NCBI RefSeq assembly: GCF_903642285.1 | Contig: NZ_CAHJWJ010000008.1 | Coordinates: 51,678-115,677 of the forward strand | DNA length: 64,000 nucleotides | From: Sphingomonas bacterium | Lineage (GTDB): Bacteria; Pseudomonadota; Alphaproteobacteria; Sphingomonadales; Sphingomonadaceae | Direction: 5' to 3' | Shown here: positions 8,271 through 17,484 of the stretch, one piece after another | Layout: each line of letters begins with the position of its first letter | How positions within the stretch are numbered: position 1 is the stretch's first letter | Notes under the pieces: model-generated | Database searches by the model: none | The model's input: only the letters and a program-made list of their open reading frames with translations | Told to the model about the DNA's origin: nothing | Program-made: the position numbers and the translations under genes

Positions 8271-9743
8271 CTAGGCACAATCTTCAGATGCCACCTCGCG
8301 CAAGACTTCGCGAACTCCGTACGTGTTCAACCGTTTGAACCACTGGTTTGTCGCTCCTACCAAGCGTACGTTCCGGCCGACGTCGCCAAAGGCTGGATAG
8401 AAGCCCAAAACAGCATCAAGGTTGTCATGCGCTGCCGCGGCGCGGCGCATCAGCTCAACGGAGCCGGCAATGTCCTTTTTCTCTGCGGCGAGCCGAGCGT
8501 CCAGCCGGACCCGGCTGCACCAGGCCGCAAGGGCAAGTGCCAGCAGCTCAATCGGAGCGCCAAGGGTTAGCCGGTCGCGCAGCGGATCCAGGAGCAGGTT
8601 GAGTGGCGCATCGCGATTGATCCGCTCGAGTGTGTCGCGAACGGCCGGGTTCCCGAACCGAGCAACCAGCGTTCGCTTGTATACGGTAAGATCGATCCCC
8701 GGCACCGGTGGGACGGTTGGCCCGGTTTCCTCATCCATAAGGCGCATCATGTAGCTACGGATCGATTTGTCCCCGATGGCGTCAAGCACAGTGACATGCC
8801 CGTCTAGCGCTCCAAGGCTGGCGATCGCCAAGTGGCTGGCATTCAGCAATCGAAGCTTCATGGTCTCATAGGGCGTCACATCGGAGACGATCTGCACGCC
8901 GACCCGCTCCCACGCGGGCTGCTCGGCGACGCTCGCGTCCTCCAGCACCCACTGACGGAAACGCTCCGCCACCAGCGCCGCCTCGTCCGCGATACCGGTT
9001 GCCATGTTGACTGCTTGGATGTCGGCCGGCGTCGGAACGGGTGTAATGCGGTCCACCATAGCGTTTGGGAAAGCGCCGTAAGTTTCGATCCACGCCCCCA
9101 GCCGCGCGTCGGTCGCAGCTGCTAGCGTCATTACGGCCTCTCGCAGTACGCGGCCATTATGCTGAATATTGTCGCAACACAGTGCCGTGAAAGGAGAGAG
9201 CCCCGCTGCGCGTCGCCGTCGCAGCGCCTCCGCGAGCAAGCCGGGCACTGATCGAGGCGCTTGTGGGGTTTCTAAGTCCTGCCTGATTTCCGGGAGGTCA
9301 GCATCTATTTTCTTTGTTGCCGGATTAAGACCGTAGCCGCGTTCCGAAACGGTGACACTGACGATCTTGGTGGCTCGGGCGGTCAAGGCATCGAGCAGTT
9401 TGGAGGCGGAGGTCGATGCATCGATCACGCCACAAAGCGAGCCGATGATAGTGCTCGCCTCGCCGGCAGCATCGCGCTCGATCAAAGTATATAGGTGATC
9501 TTGCGCGGCCAAGCGCTCGAGCAATCGGCTGTCGCTCTGCCGTAAGCCGCTGCCGACAATCCCCCAGCGGGTCGCGTCGGGATCGACTGTCATCAGGTCA
9601 TGGACGTAGCGGGCCATATGCGCGCGGTGGAACCCGCCCAAACCAATATGAACGATGCCGGCCGAAACAGCACGCGGATCATAGGCCGGTTGGCAGATCG
9701 AGTTTGGAATCTCAGTCAAGCTTGACCGATTCAGCCGGATCAT
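8271..9743 (-). CDS. Mannitol dehydrogenase family polyol 2-dehydrogenase
   Basis: A 490-residue long-chain polyol dehydrogenase of the mannitol dehydrogenase/fructuronate reductase family. It shows the N-terminal NAD-binding HIGLGGFHRAH, CCDNIQHNGRVL, PNAMVDRITP and the catalytic block MKLRLLNASH (lysine, asparagine and histidine of the family). The reaction is NAD-dependent oxidation of a hexitol or related polyol to a ketose in the cytosol. It lies 37 bases after the ABC ATPase gene and upstream of the receptor gene. With the importer and the kinase it gives a full path from polyol to phosphorylated ketose. Confidence 0.9.
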   Translation of the reverse strand: MIRLNRSSLTEIPNSICQPAYDPRAVSAGIVHIGLGGFHRAHMARYVHDLMTVDPDATRWGIVGSGLRQSDSRLLERLAAQDHLYTLIERDAAGEASTIIGSLCGVIDASTSASKLLDALTARATKIVSVTVSERGYGLNPATKKIDADLPEIRQDLETPQAPRSVPGLLAEALRRRRAAGLSPFTALCCDNIQHNGRVLREAVMTLAAATDARLGAWIETYGAFPNAMVDRITPVPTPADIQAVNMATGIADEAALVAERFRQWVLEDASVAEQPAWERVGVQIVSDVTPYETMKLRLLNASHLAIASLGALDGHVTVLDAIGDKSIRSYMMRLMDEETGPTVPPVPGIDLTVYKRTLVARFGNPAVRDTLERINRDAPLNLLLDPLRDRLTLGAPIELLALALAAWCSRVRLDARLAAEKKDIAGSVELMRRAAAAHDNLDAVLGFYPAFGDVGRNVRLVGATNQWFKRLNTYGVREVLREVASEDCA

Positions 9744-9780
9744 AGTTCTAAGCTTCTGAAAGCGTTGCTATTGCTGATCG

Positions 9781-10785
9781 TCAGGACGTGCAAAGCGACT
9801 GGCCCTGCTGGTCGAACCGATGCACTTGGCCCGCGTTGGAGGCCAGATTGACAGCGTTGCCGGCGGCCGGAGCGATACCGTCCAGCAACCGGACGCACAC
9901 CGTTCCGCCTTGGCGGAGCTCCACATGGACAAGGATTTCGTGGCCGAGGTCTTCGACCGATATCACGGTTCCGGGCCAGCCCTTGCCTTCTACAATTCTG
10001 AGATGCTCGGGACGCACCCCGATCGACGCCGCTCCATGGTCGGCCGCCACTGCCCCTCGGATCAGGTTCATCTTAGGCGAGCCGAGAAAGGTTGCCACGA
10101 ACTGATTGACCGGTCGCTCATAGAGCGCACGCGGGGGCCCTGACTGCACCACTACACCTTCGTGAAGCAGCACGATGCGATCAGCCATGGTCATAGCCTC
10201 GACTTGATCGTGAGTCACATAGACGGCTGTAGATCCAAGAGCGGTCTGGAGGCGGCGGATCTCGATCCGCATGCTCGCGCGCATTGCCGCGTCAAGGTTT
10301 GACAATGGCTCGTCGAACAAACAAGCTCGAGGATTTCGCGCGAGAGCGCGCCCGATGCCGACACGCTGACGCTGTCCGCCGGACAAGGCTGCTGGTTTAC
10401 GCGCGAGCAGATCGGACAGGCCGAGCAGTTCTGCCATATCGGCCACCCGCCGTTGGATCTCCGCGCGCGCCACGCCGGCCATCATAAGCGGAAAGCCTAT
10501 GTTCGCCGCCACCGTCATGTGCGGATAGAGAGCGTAAGATTGGAACACCATTGCCAGACCGCGATCGGCGGGAGAGATATGAGTGACATCGGCGCCATCG
10601 ATTAGAACGCGGCCCTGATCGACATGCTCTAGCCCAGCTATGAGGCGCAGCAGCGTTGATTTGCCGGAACCGGACGACCCCAGGAGGACGACAAATTCCC
10701 CTTCATGCACAACAAGATCAATCGACTTTATGACAGGCAGGTCGGTAAACGCCTTGCTGACATTGGCGAGTTCTATGCTGCTCAT
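9781..10785 (-). CDS. ABC sugar/polyol importer ATPase (MalK/SmoK type)
   Basis: A 334-residue ATPase with Walker A GSSGSGKST (36-44), Q-loop FQSYALYP, signature LSGGQ (134-138), Walker B ACLFDEP and the H-loop YVTHDQ, followed by a C-terminal TOBE-like domain (about 235-334) typical of carbohydrate importers. It powers the two permeases encoded just upstream. The ATG at 10785 overlaps the permease stop by four bases (ATGA), the best start; upstream in-frame codons lie inside the permease gene. Confidence 0.93.
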   Translation of the reverse strand: MSSIELANVSKAFTDLPVIKSIDLVVHEGEFVVLLGSSGSGKSTLLRLIAGLEHVDQGRVLIDGADVTHISPADRGLAMVFQSYALYPHMTVAANIGFPLMMAGVARAEIQRRVADMAELLGLSDLLARKPAALSGGQRQRVGIGRALARNPRACLFDEPLSNLDAAMRASMRIEIRRLQTALGSTAVYVTHDQVEAMTMADRIVLLHEGVVVQSGPPRALYERPVNQFVATFLGSPKMNLIRGAVAADHGAASIGVRPEHLRIVEGKGWPGTVISVEDLGHEILVHVELRQGGTVCVRLLDGIAPAAGNAVNLASNAGQVHRFDQQGQSLCTS

Positions 10786-11609
10786 TTTACGGCTCCAAAG
10801 GTAAGGCCTCTTACGAGCTGGCGCTGGCACAGCCAGCCGACGACCACGACTGGCGCGATAGTGAGAACAGATGCTGCGGAGAGCTTGGCCCAGAACAGCC
10901 CATGCGGAGCGGAGAAGGAGGCGATGAAAGCGCTGAGCGGCGCAGCATCAACGCTGGTGATATTCAGCGACCAGAAACTCTCGTTCCAACCGAGAACGAA
11001 ATTGAGCAGGAACGTCGAGGCGATGCCCGGGACGGTCATTGGAATTAGCACGAAGAACAGCTCGGCCATCGGGCTCGCGCCGTCGAGCCGGGCTGCCTCC
11101 AGTACTTCGCCCGGTACGTCTTGAAAAAAGCTGAAAAGCATACAGACTACCAGTGGCAACGCTGCAGTGCACAGCATCACCGTCAAGCCAAGGCGAGTAT
11201 CGAGCAGGTGTGCATCGCGCAGCAGGAAATAAATTGGCGCCAGCACGCCCGCCGGCGGCAACATCCTGGTGCTCAGCATCCAAAGCAATGTGCTCCGCGT
11301 TCGCCGTCCCGGCAGAAACGTCATGGCATATGCGGCGGGCAATCCGATTATGATCGCAATGATTGAGGAGGCTGTCGCAGTGATCAGCGAATTGATCGCC
11401 GCTGGGCCGTAATCGCCTCCGGCCAGAATGGATCGGTAGTTTTCGAGCGTGAGATGAAAGCCGAACAGCCGGGGTGGCGTATGAAACGCCTCTATCTCCG
11501 TCTTGAAACTTGTTAACAACATCCAGAGGATCGGGAAAGAAATAGCGAAGGCGCACAGCCACGCTACCGCGGTGATCAAGATCTCTCGCCGAGTGGATTT
11601 GCGGATCAT
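10782..11609 (-). CDS. ABC sugar/polyol importer permease (MalG type)
   Basis: A 275-residue inner-membrane protein with about six hydrophobic segments. The cytoplasmic EAA loop is seen as LEAARLDGASPMAELFFVLIP, the site where the ATPase docks. The N-terminus (TSFKTEIEAF) and the length are typical for the second permease of carbohydrate importers, such as the sorbitol/mannitol SmoG proteins. The ATG overlaps the stop of the first permease (ATGA), and its own stop overlaps the ATPase start. Confidence 0.9.
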   Translation of the reverse strand: MIRKSTRREILITAVAWLCAFAISFPILWMLLTSFKTEIEAFHTPPRLFGFHLTLENYRSILAGGDYGPAAINSLITATASSIIAIIIGLPAAYAMTFLPGRRTRSTLLWMLSTRMLPPAGVLAPIYFLLRDAHLLDTRLGLTVMLCTAALPLVVCMLFSFFQDVPGEVLEAARLDGASPMAELFFVLIPMTVPGIASTFLLNFVLGWNESFWSLNITSVDAAPLSAFIASFSAPHGLFWAKLSAASVLTIAPVVVVGWLCQRQLVRGLTFGAVK

Positions 11610-12496
11610 TGTCGTTGCTCCAGCCTTCGCCCAGCCAGCCGGGCGAAGGCTGCGAACAACAGGTTGGCAAACAAAACTACTACGATGCCGGCCGCGGCCG
11701 CTGCGCCGATGTCGAATCGAAGCAGCGCCTCAGCGAACACTAAGAACGACAACGTCGTAGTGGCGTTCCCGGGACCACCGGCGGTGGTCACGAAGATCTC
11801 GGCGAATACCGCGATCAGCGCGATTGTCTCGATCAGGACTACGAACGCGATCGGTCGAAAGAGGTAGGGAAGCAGGACATGCCGGAAACGCGCCAGCGCT
11901 CCAGCGCGATCAAGCGTCGCCGCTTCGAACTGATCCTGACCAATCGATTGCAAGGTCGTCAGGAAGACAAGCGTACCGAGCGGCAGCCACGACCAAGACA
12001 GCATGATTACAATTGTGCCCAAGGGTAAGCGGCCGACAAAGTCTATCGGTGGCAGGCCTACGCCGTGCAGCAGTGCGGCGACGACGCCCGAAACGGGATT
12101 CAGAAGCAAGTTCTTCCATAGCAGCGCGGTGACCGTAGGCATCACGAAGAAAGGCGAGATTACGAGTAACCGGAGGACGCTCACTCCGCGGATATCGCTG
12201 GCGAGCAGCAGGGCAAGCGCGATGCCGAGCACAATGTCGATCGCGAGCACTCCCACGATGAGCATGACCGTATTGACGATTGCCCGAACGAAGTCCGGGT
12301 CCTGTAGAAAGGTCACGTAATTGCGCGCTCCAACGAACCCCGCGCTTGGCTCGAGAAGGTGGACATCGTGCACTGAATACCAGAGCGTCATGACGAGCGG
12401 CACCAACGAGGCGACCGTGAGCCAGCCGACTGCCGGCGCCGTCATCCAAAAAGCAAGGCGGCGAGCGTGGTGTGCCGAGGTTGCCCCCCTGCTCAC
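11606..12496 (-). CDS. ABC sugar/polyol importer permease (MalF type)
   Basis: A 296-residue inner-membrane permease with six predicted membrane segments and an EAA loop reading FEAATLDRAGALARFRHVLLP. It begins with a GTG that overlaps the stop of the binding-protein gene (GTGA). It belongs with the MalF/SmoF group of carbohydrate permeases and forms the translocation pore with the next gene product. Confidence 0.9.
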   Translation of the reverse strand: MSRGATSAHHARRLAFWMTAPAVGWLTVASLVPLVMTLWYSVHDVHLLEPSAGFVGARNYVTFLQDPDFVRAIVNTVMLIVGVLAIDIVLGIALALLLASDIRGVSVLRLLVISPFFVMPTVTALLWKNLLLNPVSGVVAALLHGVGLPPIDFVGRLPLGTIVIMLSWSWLPLGTLVFLTTLQSIGQDQFEAATLDRAGALARFRHVLLPYLFRPIAFVVLIETIALIAVFAEIFVTTAGGPGNATTTLSFLVFAEALLRFDIGAAAAAGIVVVLFANLLFAAFARLAGRRLEQRQ

Positions 12497-13833
12497 CGCC
12501 GGCGACCTGCCATCAGGCGTTCGGCTCCGGCCTGCGCCGTTTTTGCTGCGTCGAGAGGTGATGTTACACCGGCAGCTGCGGCGGAGAACGCTTGGCCCGC
12601 CTGCGTTCCCAAGGCTTGGTACTCAGGTATGGCGGCGTACTGCACGCCTTGGTAAGGTACCGGCAAGACGCTCGGCCGACTGGGATCGGCGCTGTTGATC
12701 GACCGCAACACGATGGGGGAGTAGGGCTGCGCTGCAACGGCGCGATTGGCGTAGAAGCTGGTGCGTGTGCCGGGTGGAACATGCTCCCAGCCTCGATCTC
12801 GCGCGAGCAGCTCCTGATATTCCGGACCCGTGGCCCATTCCACAAAGCGCTCGGCCTCCTGCGGGTGTCGCGCACCGGATGGCACGCCGAGCGCCCACAC
12901 AAACAGCCAGTTGGACTTCTTGCTATAGCCATGGTCCGGCGCGAAAGCGAAGCCGACAGTCCCTGCCACTGCGGAGGTACGGGGGTCGCTGAGCGAAGCG
13001 GCGGCGACCGTCGCGTCGAACCAAATGGCGCACTTGCCTGATGCGAAAAGCGCCAGCATCTCGTTAAAGCCGTCACTTGATGCGCCGGGCGGGCCTGTTG
13101 TACGAACCGCCGCGACGTAATCGGTTAGTGTGCTGATCCAGGCTGGCGACGTGAACTGTGGTTGCCAACGCATGTCGAAAAGGCGCGCGCCATAGGCGTT
13201 TGCCATTGCCGTGAGTACCGCCGTATTCTCGCCCCAGCCAGCTTTGCCGCGTAGGCACAGGCCATAGATCCCGTTTCCGGGATCATGCAGCCGGGCGGCG
13301 GCTTTGTAGATGAAGGGCCAGCTCGGCTGTTGCGGCATGGAAAGGCCGGCGCGGTGGAACAGGTCCTTCCGATAGTAGATCATGCTACTCTCGCCATAAA
13401 ACGGTCCCGCATACAGGTGGCCGCCGCGCGACACGGCCGCGCGGATCGGTGGCAATAGGTCGTTGATCGCGTAACTTGCCGGCGGGCGAATAGGACGGAT
13501 CAGGCCGAGCCGCGACCAGATTGGCACTTCAAATGAGCTCGTAGTAACAACATCGAAGATGCCGGAACGGGTCGCGACGTCGATGGTCTGCCGTTGCCGA
13601 AGGACATTTTCCTCTTGCACAATCCAACGCAGCTTGATGTCTGGATTGGCATGCTCGAAAATGGGAGACAATGCCCGCAGTGTGAGCATATCCTCGTTGT
13701 TCACCGTAGCAACTGTTAGGGTGACCAACTTGGGCTGATGGCGATTGCAAGCGCCCGTCGCTACGGCCACGACGCACGTCATGAACCTGAGCGAGCGGCG
13801 GAGCCGCGGCCATTGTGTAGTTTCCGCGTTCAA
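12493..13833 (-). CDS. ABC importer extracellular solute-binding protein
   Basis: A 446-residue family 1 solute-binding protein for sugars or polyols. The N-terminus is basic (RLRRSLRF), then a hydrophobic run ends in GACNRHQ, which suggests lipoprotein processing at Cys, although the lipobox is weak. Typical sections are DIKLRWIVQEE, the FDVVTTSSFEVPIWSRLGLI region and SMIYYRKDLF. The TTG at 13833 overlaps the kinase stop (TTGA); an internal ATG at 13782 would remove the positive charge needed for export. It delivers the substrate to the two permeases downstream. Confidence 0.88.
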   Translation of the reverse strand: MNAETTQWPRLRRSLRFMTCVVAVATGACNRHQPKLVTLTVATVNNEDMLTLRALSPIFEHANPDIKLRWIVQEENVLRQRQTIDVATRSGIFDVVTTSSFEVPIWSRLGLIRPIRPPASYAINDLLPPIRAAVSRGGHLYAGPFYGESSMIYYRKDLFHRAGLSMPQQPSWPFIYKAAARLHDPGNGIYGLCLRGKAGWGENTAVLTAMANAYGARLFDMRWQPQFTSPAWISTLTDYVAAVRTTGPPGASSDGFNEMLALFASGKCAIWFDATVAAASLSDPRTSAVAGTVGFAFAPDHGYSKKSNWLFVWALGVPSGARHPQEAERFVEWATGPEYQELLARDRGWEHVPPGTRTSFYANRAVAAQPYSPIVLRSINSADPSRPSVLPVPYQGVQYAAIPEYQALGTQAGQAFSAAAAGVTSPLDAAKTAQAGAERLMAGRRR

Positions 13834-14528
13834 GACGCGCTGTCCACGTCAAGCGGCCAACTTAAAAGGCGAGTCGCACGTTCGCGCGTCGCTTCGATCA
13901 GGCTTGCGTTTGGCATGTCCGTTGCGTCAATCCAGGCGTCGGCTGCGCCGACGCCCCGCCCGAAGCGCATATGACGCTCTCGAAGCCACGTCCTTCGGAG
14001 TAGTTCCGGTGTATCAAGGTACCAACTCTCGTCGAGCAAACCGCTCACTCCTGCCCAGACGTCGCCGAGCAGGAGATAATTGCCTTCGACGATGACGAGG
14101 GGTACGCCCGGCGGCACAGCGATCGTTCCGGCGATCGACTCCTCAATTTCGCGGTTGAATGCGGGTGCATAGACCGTTTCGCCCGCCGTTGGGCGCCGGA
14201 GTCTTACCAAGAGCGCGATGAAACCCGCAGGGTCGAAAGTGTCGGGCGCGCCTTTCCGATCAGCGCGCCCGAGCCGCTCCAGTTCTGGTTGAGCCAAGTG
14301 GAAACCGTCCATCGGCACGACCACCGCTTGGTCTGGCATGGTCGCCGCTAAGCGCACCGCCAGCGTCGATTTGCCGCTGCCGGGGGCCCCGACGATGCCT
14401 AGCAGTCGACGGCCGCCACGGGCGCACAGCTGGCTGATCCACTCCTCGAGCGTACCAGAAGTCACGGCCAGACCTGAACTGCGAACCTCTCGACGATGCG
14501 ACCTGTCGGCCGGTGTGCGCAGCGCCAT
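13830..14528 (-). CDS. Sugar/nucleoside kinase-like P-loop protein
   Basis: About 232 residues from the ATG at 14528. Walker A GAPGSGKST (about 47-55), VVVPMDGFHL, and IVEGNYLLL are typical of the uridine kinase/pantothenate kinase-like group, whose members found in fructose and polyol ABC operons (FrcK-like) are thought to phosphorylate the imported or oxidised sugar. The start at 14528 has GGGGAG close upstream; starts at 14570 or 14591 are possible, but the latter falls in the palindromic operator. It is the first gene of the long operon. Confidence 0.75.
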   Translation of the reverse strand: MALRTPADRSHRREVRSSGLAVTSGTLEEWISQLCARGGRRLLGIVGAPGSGKSTLAVRLAATMPDQAVVVPMDGFHLAQPELERLGRADRKGAPDTFDPAGFIALLVRLRRPTAGETVYAPAFNREIEESIAGTIAVPPGVPLVIVEGNYLLLGDVWAGVSGLLDESWYLDTPELLRRTWLRERHMRFGRGVGAADAWIDATDMPNASLIEATRERATRLLSWPLDVDSAS

Positions 14529-14576
14529 ACCTCTCCCCATTCGCGGCAATTCGTGCCTATCATTTATCATTAAATC

Positions 14577-14609
14577 AATGTGGCGTAACATTCACATCCG
14601 ATATGTCAA
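14577..14609 (-). promoter_or_regulatory. Operator/promoter at head of the polyol-ester operon
   Basis: AATGT-N6-ACATT at 14577-14592 with the same TCACAT extension as at 8217-8237; 18 of the 21 aligned bases are identical. On the minus strand a TTGACA (complement at 14604-14609) lies directly upstream and could be the -35 box. The palindrome is about 50-70 bases before the kinase ATG and about 180 bases before the divergent TetR gene. Confidence 0.55.
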
Positions 14610-14776
14610 GTGCGAACTCCGACGCCGTGTCGCGCCAAGCTTCGAGTCGTGTGCCATCTCCTCCGCCGGCCTTCTCAGCCGACCGGAAGCGCCGTATTGT
14701 CGGTGGCGGCGGAGATGCGTTAGCGACTTGCCCTTCCAGGCACCGGCCACTCGGGCCAGGTGCCTGTCTCTAGAAG

Positions 14777-15502
14777 ATGAGGATCGGAGTCCTAGTGCAG
14801 AAACCGTTAGACCATACGAGCCGTGAAGTGAGATCAGAGGCCGAGCCCGGATCGGTTAAGAGCGCGAGGGGCGACCGTAAACGAGGGCGCACGTATCACC
14901 ACGGCAATCTGCGTGAAGCGCTGCTTGCGGGGGCGACGCGCTTGGTTGCGTCGGGCACCGCGATACGCTTGACCGTCAAGGAGCTCACCGACGAGATGGG
15001 CGTCACGCCTGCGGCGTTCTATAGGCACTTCACGAGCGTCGAGCAGTTGCTCGAGTCCTTGTATTTTGAGGGGCTAGACCTCCTTGAGCAGGTCGAGCGT
15101 GACGCGACGACTGCCAGCAAAGAGCACGACGCGGGCGACTACCTAAAGCTCTTGGTCGCCTTGGTGCAGGCCTATGCGCGCTTCGCGCTGGAATATCCGG
15201 GCCACTTTCGGCTCGTTGCAAACTCCGACTTTGGCGCGCGTCCAGCGGCGGAGCAGAAGTATCGCCCCGCAATCAAGATGATGGTCGATGCAGTAAAGGA
15301 CGGGCAAGCGGCAGGGCAGATCATCGAAGGAAACCCTCGTGATTTGGCGATCGCAGCATGGGCTACGCTGCACGGCCTGACTACGCTTTTCACCGGCGGA
15401 CCAATCAAGGCCGTGTTACAGACTCGTCCGGCCCGAGCACATCAACTTGAGGAGGCAGCTGCCAACATGATCCGTCGAGGTCTTGCTCGATCGCAGGTCT
15501 GA
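14777..15502 (+). CDS. TetR-family transcriptional regulator
   Basis: A 241-residue regulator. The DNA-binding domain is seen in RGRTYHHGNLREALLAGATRL and the recognition helix region TVKELTDEMGVTPAAFYRHF. The C-terminal part resembles the WHG/TetR_C_13 ligand domain (YPGHFRLVAN, WATLHGLTTL). The start ATG has AGAAG upstream and gives an N-terminal extension of about 38 residues before the conserved domain, longer than normal. It is divergent from the operon, so it is the natural candidate for the repressor that binds the repeated AATGT-N6-ACATT sites. Confidence 0.88.
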   Translation: MRIGVLVQKPLDHTSREVRSEAEPGSVKSARGDRKRGRTYHHGNLREALLAGATRLVASGTAIRLTVKELTDEMGVTPAAFYRHFTSVEQLLESLYFEGLDLLEQVERDATTASKEHDAGDYLKLLVALVQAYARFALEYPGHFRLVANSDFGARPAAEQKYRPAIKMMVDAVKDGQAAGQIIEGNPRDLAIAAWATLHGLTTLFTGGPIKAVLQTRPARAHQLEEAAANMIRRGLARSQV

Positions 15503-15713
15503 CAACCGGTGGGCCTCAAAGCTGAAGTGCGCGCTACCTGCAGCAGGGATAGGTTAGCGCATGGGGCGACAAGATACATGACCTTACCATCGGCGAGTCC
15601 AACGTGATCCGTTGGAGTTGGAGCTGCTTGAGCGCCATCGCCCGTGCCATCATCGCACTCGTTGGTCCGTCCAGCGTTCTTCGGGCTGAAACGGAATTTA
15701 CCTGACGAAGGTA
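15503..15713. other. Spacer between TetR gene and methylase remnant
   Basis: I see no gene, terminator or repeat that can be defended in this stretch. Confidence 0.4.
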
Positions 15714-16010
15714 TTGCTTCCGTGCGGGTCCACACGTTACTCGGAATCGCCCGAGTCCAGCCGAGCAGACGGCTCTGCTCCTTCGGACGGTGCGAAGCGA
15801 GAGATCGATGGCCTAGAATTGCCTACCGCTCTACCCGACCAAGTCGTCGCCGTCGCAGCGATGGTCGATCACTCTGCCCGACCGATCTCGGCCTCCGAAA
15901 TTGCACGGCTCTTCAAGAACAATCGCGCTTCATCAGTCCTCCCTGTTCTGGATGCACTCGCTGGAATGGGTCGTGTCCGCAAACTCGAAGACGGCCGTTA
16001 CGCGGCGTAG
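15714..16010 (+). pseudogene. C-terminal winged-helix tail, possibly of a DNA methyltransferase
   Basis: A 98-codon frame whose last 60 residues (LPDQVVAVAAMV, ASEIARLFKNNRASSVLPVL, GRVRKLEDGRYAA) look like the winged-helix tail of mobile-element type I-like class DNA methylases; the first 35 residues look random. The catalytic body is missing. The stop overlaps the convergent integrase gene by 13 bases. I take it as a remnant of a modification gene; the family assignment is from memory of the tail motif and is tentative. Confidence 0.4.
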
Positions 16011-17299
16011 CGATTAGGCGCCGAGCGGCTGTTCGACGTTGGCTTCTTGTCATCGCGAACGTTGCTGGCGCGGCCGTCCAGCAAATCGGCGATCTTCGCG
16101 GCGACCCTGTCAGCGGCTTCGCGCAAACCCTCTTCGATGTGAATGTACCCTTGGGTCACGCCGCGCTTCCCATGACCGAGCAGCGCCGCGATCGTCAGTT
16201 CCGAATAGCCCATATCGCCGGCGACGCTGCTGAACGTGTGGCGAAGCGTATGTGCTGTGACGCCCTCTATACGGGCGGCGATGCAGAGGCGCTGCAGCAC
16301 TTCGGGCACTTGCTTGTAGTGGCTGTCGCCATAGTCAGAGGGAAACACGAACGGGCACCCGGCCATCTCGGGCTGCGCTCCGAGCACTGCCAGTGCCGCC
16401 TTTCCCACCGGGCGATCCTGCGCGCCCGACTTCGTATCCGGGAAGTGAACGGCACTACCTTCGGAATCGACCCAGGTGCGTTCGACCTCTTGGGCTTCGG
16501 ATAACCGGAAGCAGGTGAGCGCGATCAGCCGCACGGCAGCTAGCCCCGTCGGATTCTCGTCGCGCGTGGCCGCGAGTTGCATCACGGTGCCGAGCTTGCC
16601 AAGTTCAATCGCGCTCAAACGTCGCGTTCGGCAGCTGCTGGCCATCCGGCGGGCGCCCTTTGCGGGATTGCTGCCGATGATGCCTAGGCGGACCGCGTGC
16701 TCGCACATCGAGTGCAGCGTCGAAATCACGCGGGAGGCCGCGCCATTACCGCCCGTCGTCGACCGGCCACGCCCCTTGCCCTTGTCGGCGGCGCTCTTTC
16801 CGGCCGCAATATCAGCTTGCATCGACTCGATGTCGGCCGGCTTCAGGCAGGTCACCTTTCGATGCCCGATCAGGGGACGGATATGCCGATTGATCCGGCT
16901 GCGCTCCATCCGGACGGTAGACGCCTTGATAGGCAGGCGTCGGCGTCCGAGCAGACGACCGGCCTCGGCCTCCTCAAGGTACCAATCGCAGACGTCGCCG
17001 ATAGTCGGCGCCGCGCGCTTCGCCTCTTTCTCGTCCGCCGGATCAATGCCACGCGTGATATCCGCGAGCATTCTAATCGCCTCTTTGCGGCCTTGATCGA
17101 CATTGAAGACGGGAAATCGCGCATAAGCGCTGCGGCGCAGCCGGCCGTCCGGGTTCCGATATTGGAGGACGTACGATTTCACGCCGGTGGAACCGACCCG
17201 CACCCCGAACCCCTTGAGTTCGCCGTCCCACAGAAAGGTCTGTCCCTCGCTGGGCACCTTTGCACTTTCGATAATGTGAGTGGTCAATTTACCAGGCAT
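15998..17299 (-). CDS. Tyrosine-type integrase of a genomic island
   Basis: A 433-residue integrase of the P4-like group. The N-terminal arm-binding domain has GFGVRVGSTGVKSYVLQYRNPDGRLRR split over residues 30-56, a core-binding domain follows (about 95-210), and the catalytic domain carries Arg in LTCFRLSE, Lys in DTKSG, the HTLRHTF box, LLGHG and the nucleophile Tyr in QGYIH. It appears intact. It lies 185 bases from a 3' fragment of tRNA-Thr, the expected place for an island integrase beside its attachment site. Transcription is away from the att site. Confidence 0.9.
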   Translation of the reverse strand: MPGKLTTHIIESAKVPSEGQTFLWDGELKGFGVRVGSTGVKSYVLQYRNPDGRLRRSAYARFPVFNVDQGRKEAIRMLADITRGIDPADEKEAKRAAPTIGDVCDWYLEEAEAGRLLGRRRLPIKASTVRMERSRINRHIRPLIGHRKVTCLKPADIESMQADIAAGKSAADKGKGRGRSTTGGNGAASRVISTLHSMCEHAVRLGIIGSNPAKGARRMASSCRTRRLSAIELGKLGTVMQLAATRDENPTGLAAVRLIALTCFRLSEAQEVERTWVDSEGSAVHFPDTKSGAQDRPVGKAALAVLGAQPEMAGCPFVFPSDYGDSHYKQVPEVLQRLCIAARIEGVTAHTLRHTFSSVAGDMGYSELTIAALLGHGKRGVTQGYIHIEEGLREAADRVAAKIADLLDGRASNVRDDKKPTSNSRSAPNRYAA

Positions 17300-17484
17300 A
17301 GCGCTTTACCTCTGAAGGCGATATTACGTCACTCAGGGCGTCATGAAAAGTAATAAAGGCGTAGGCGTATTAGGGGATAGCGCCGGATATACATGAGTAG
17401 GTCGTCCTTAGCTTAACCATTGATATTACATGAAAAGCGGAGAGAAGCGCACGATCGGCGAGAGACGGATAGAGGAGCTACGAT

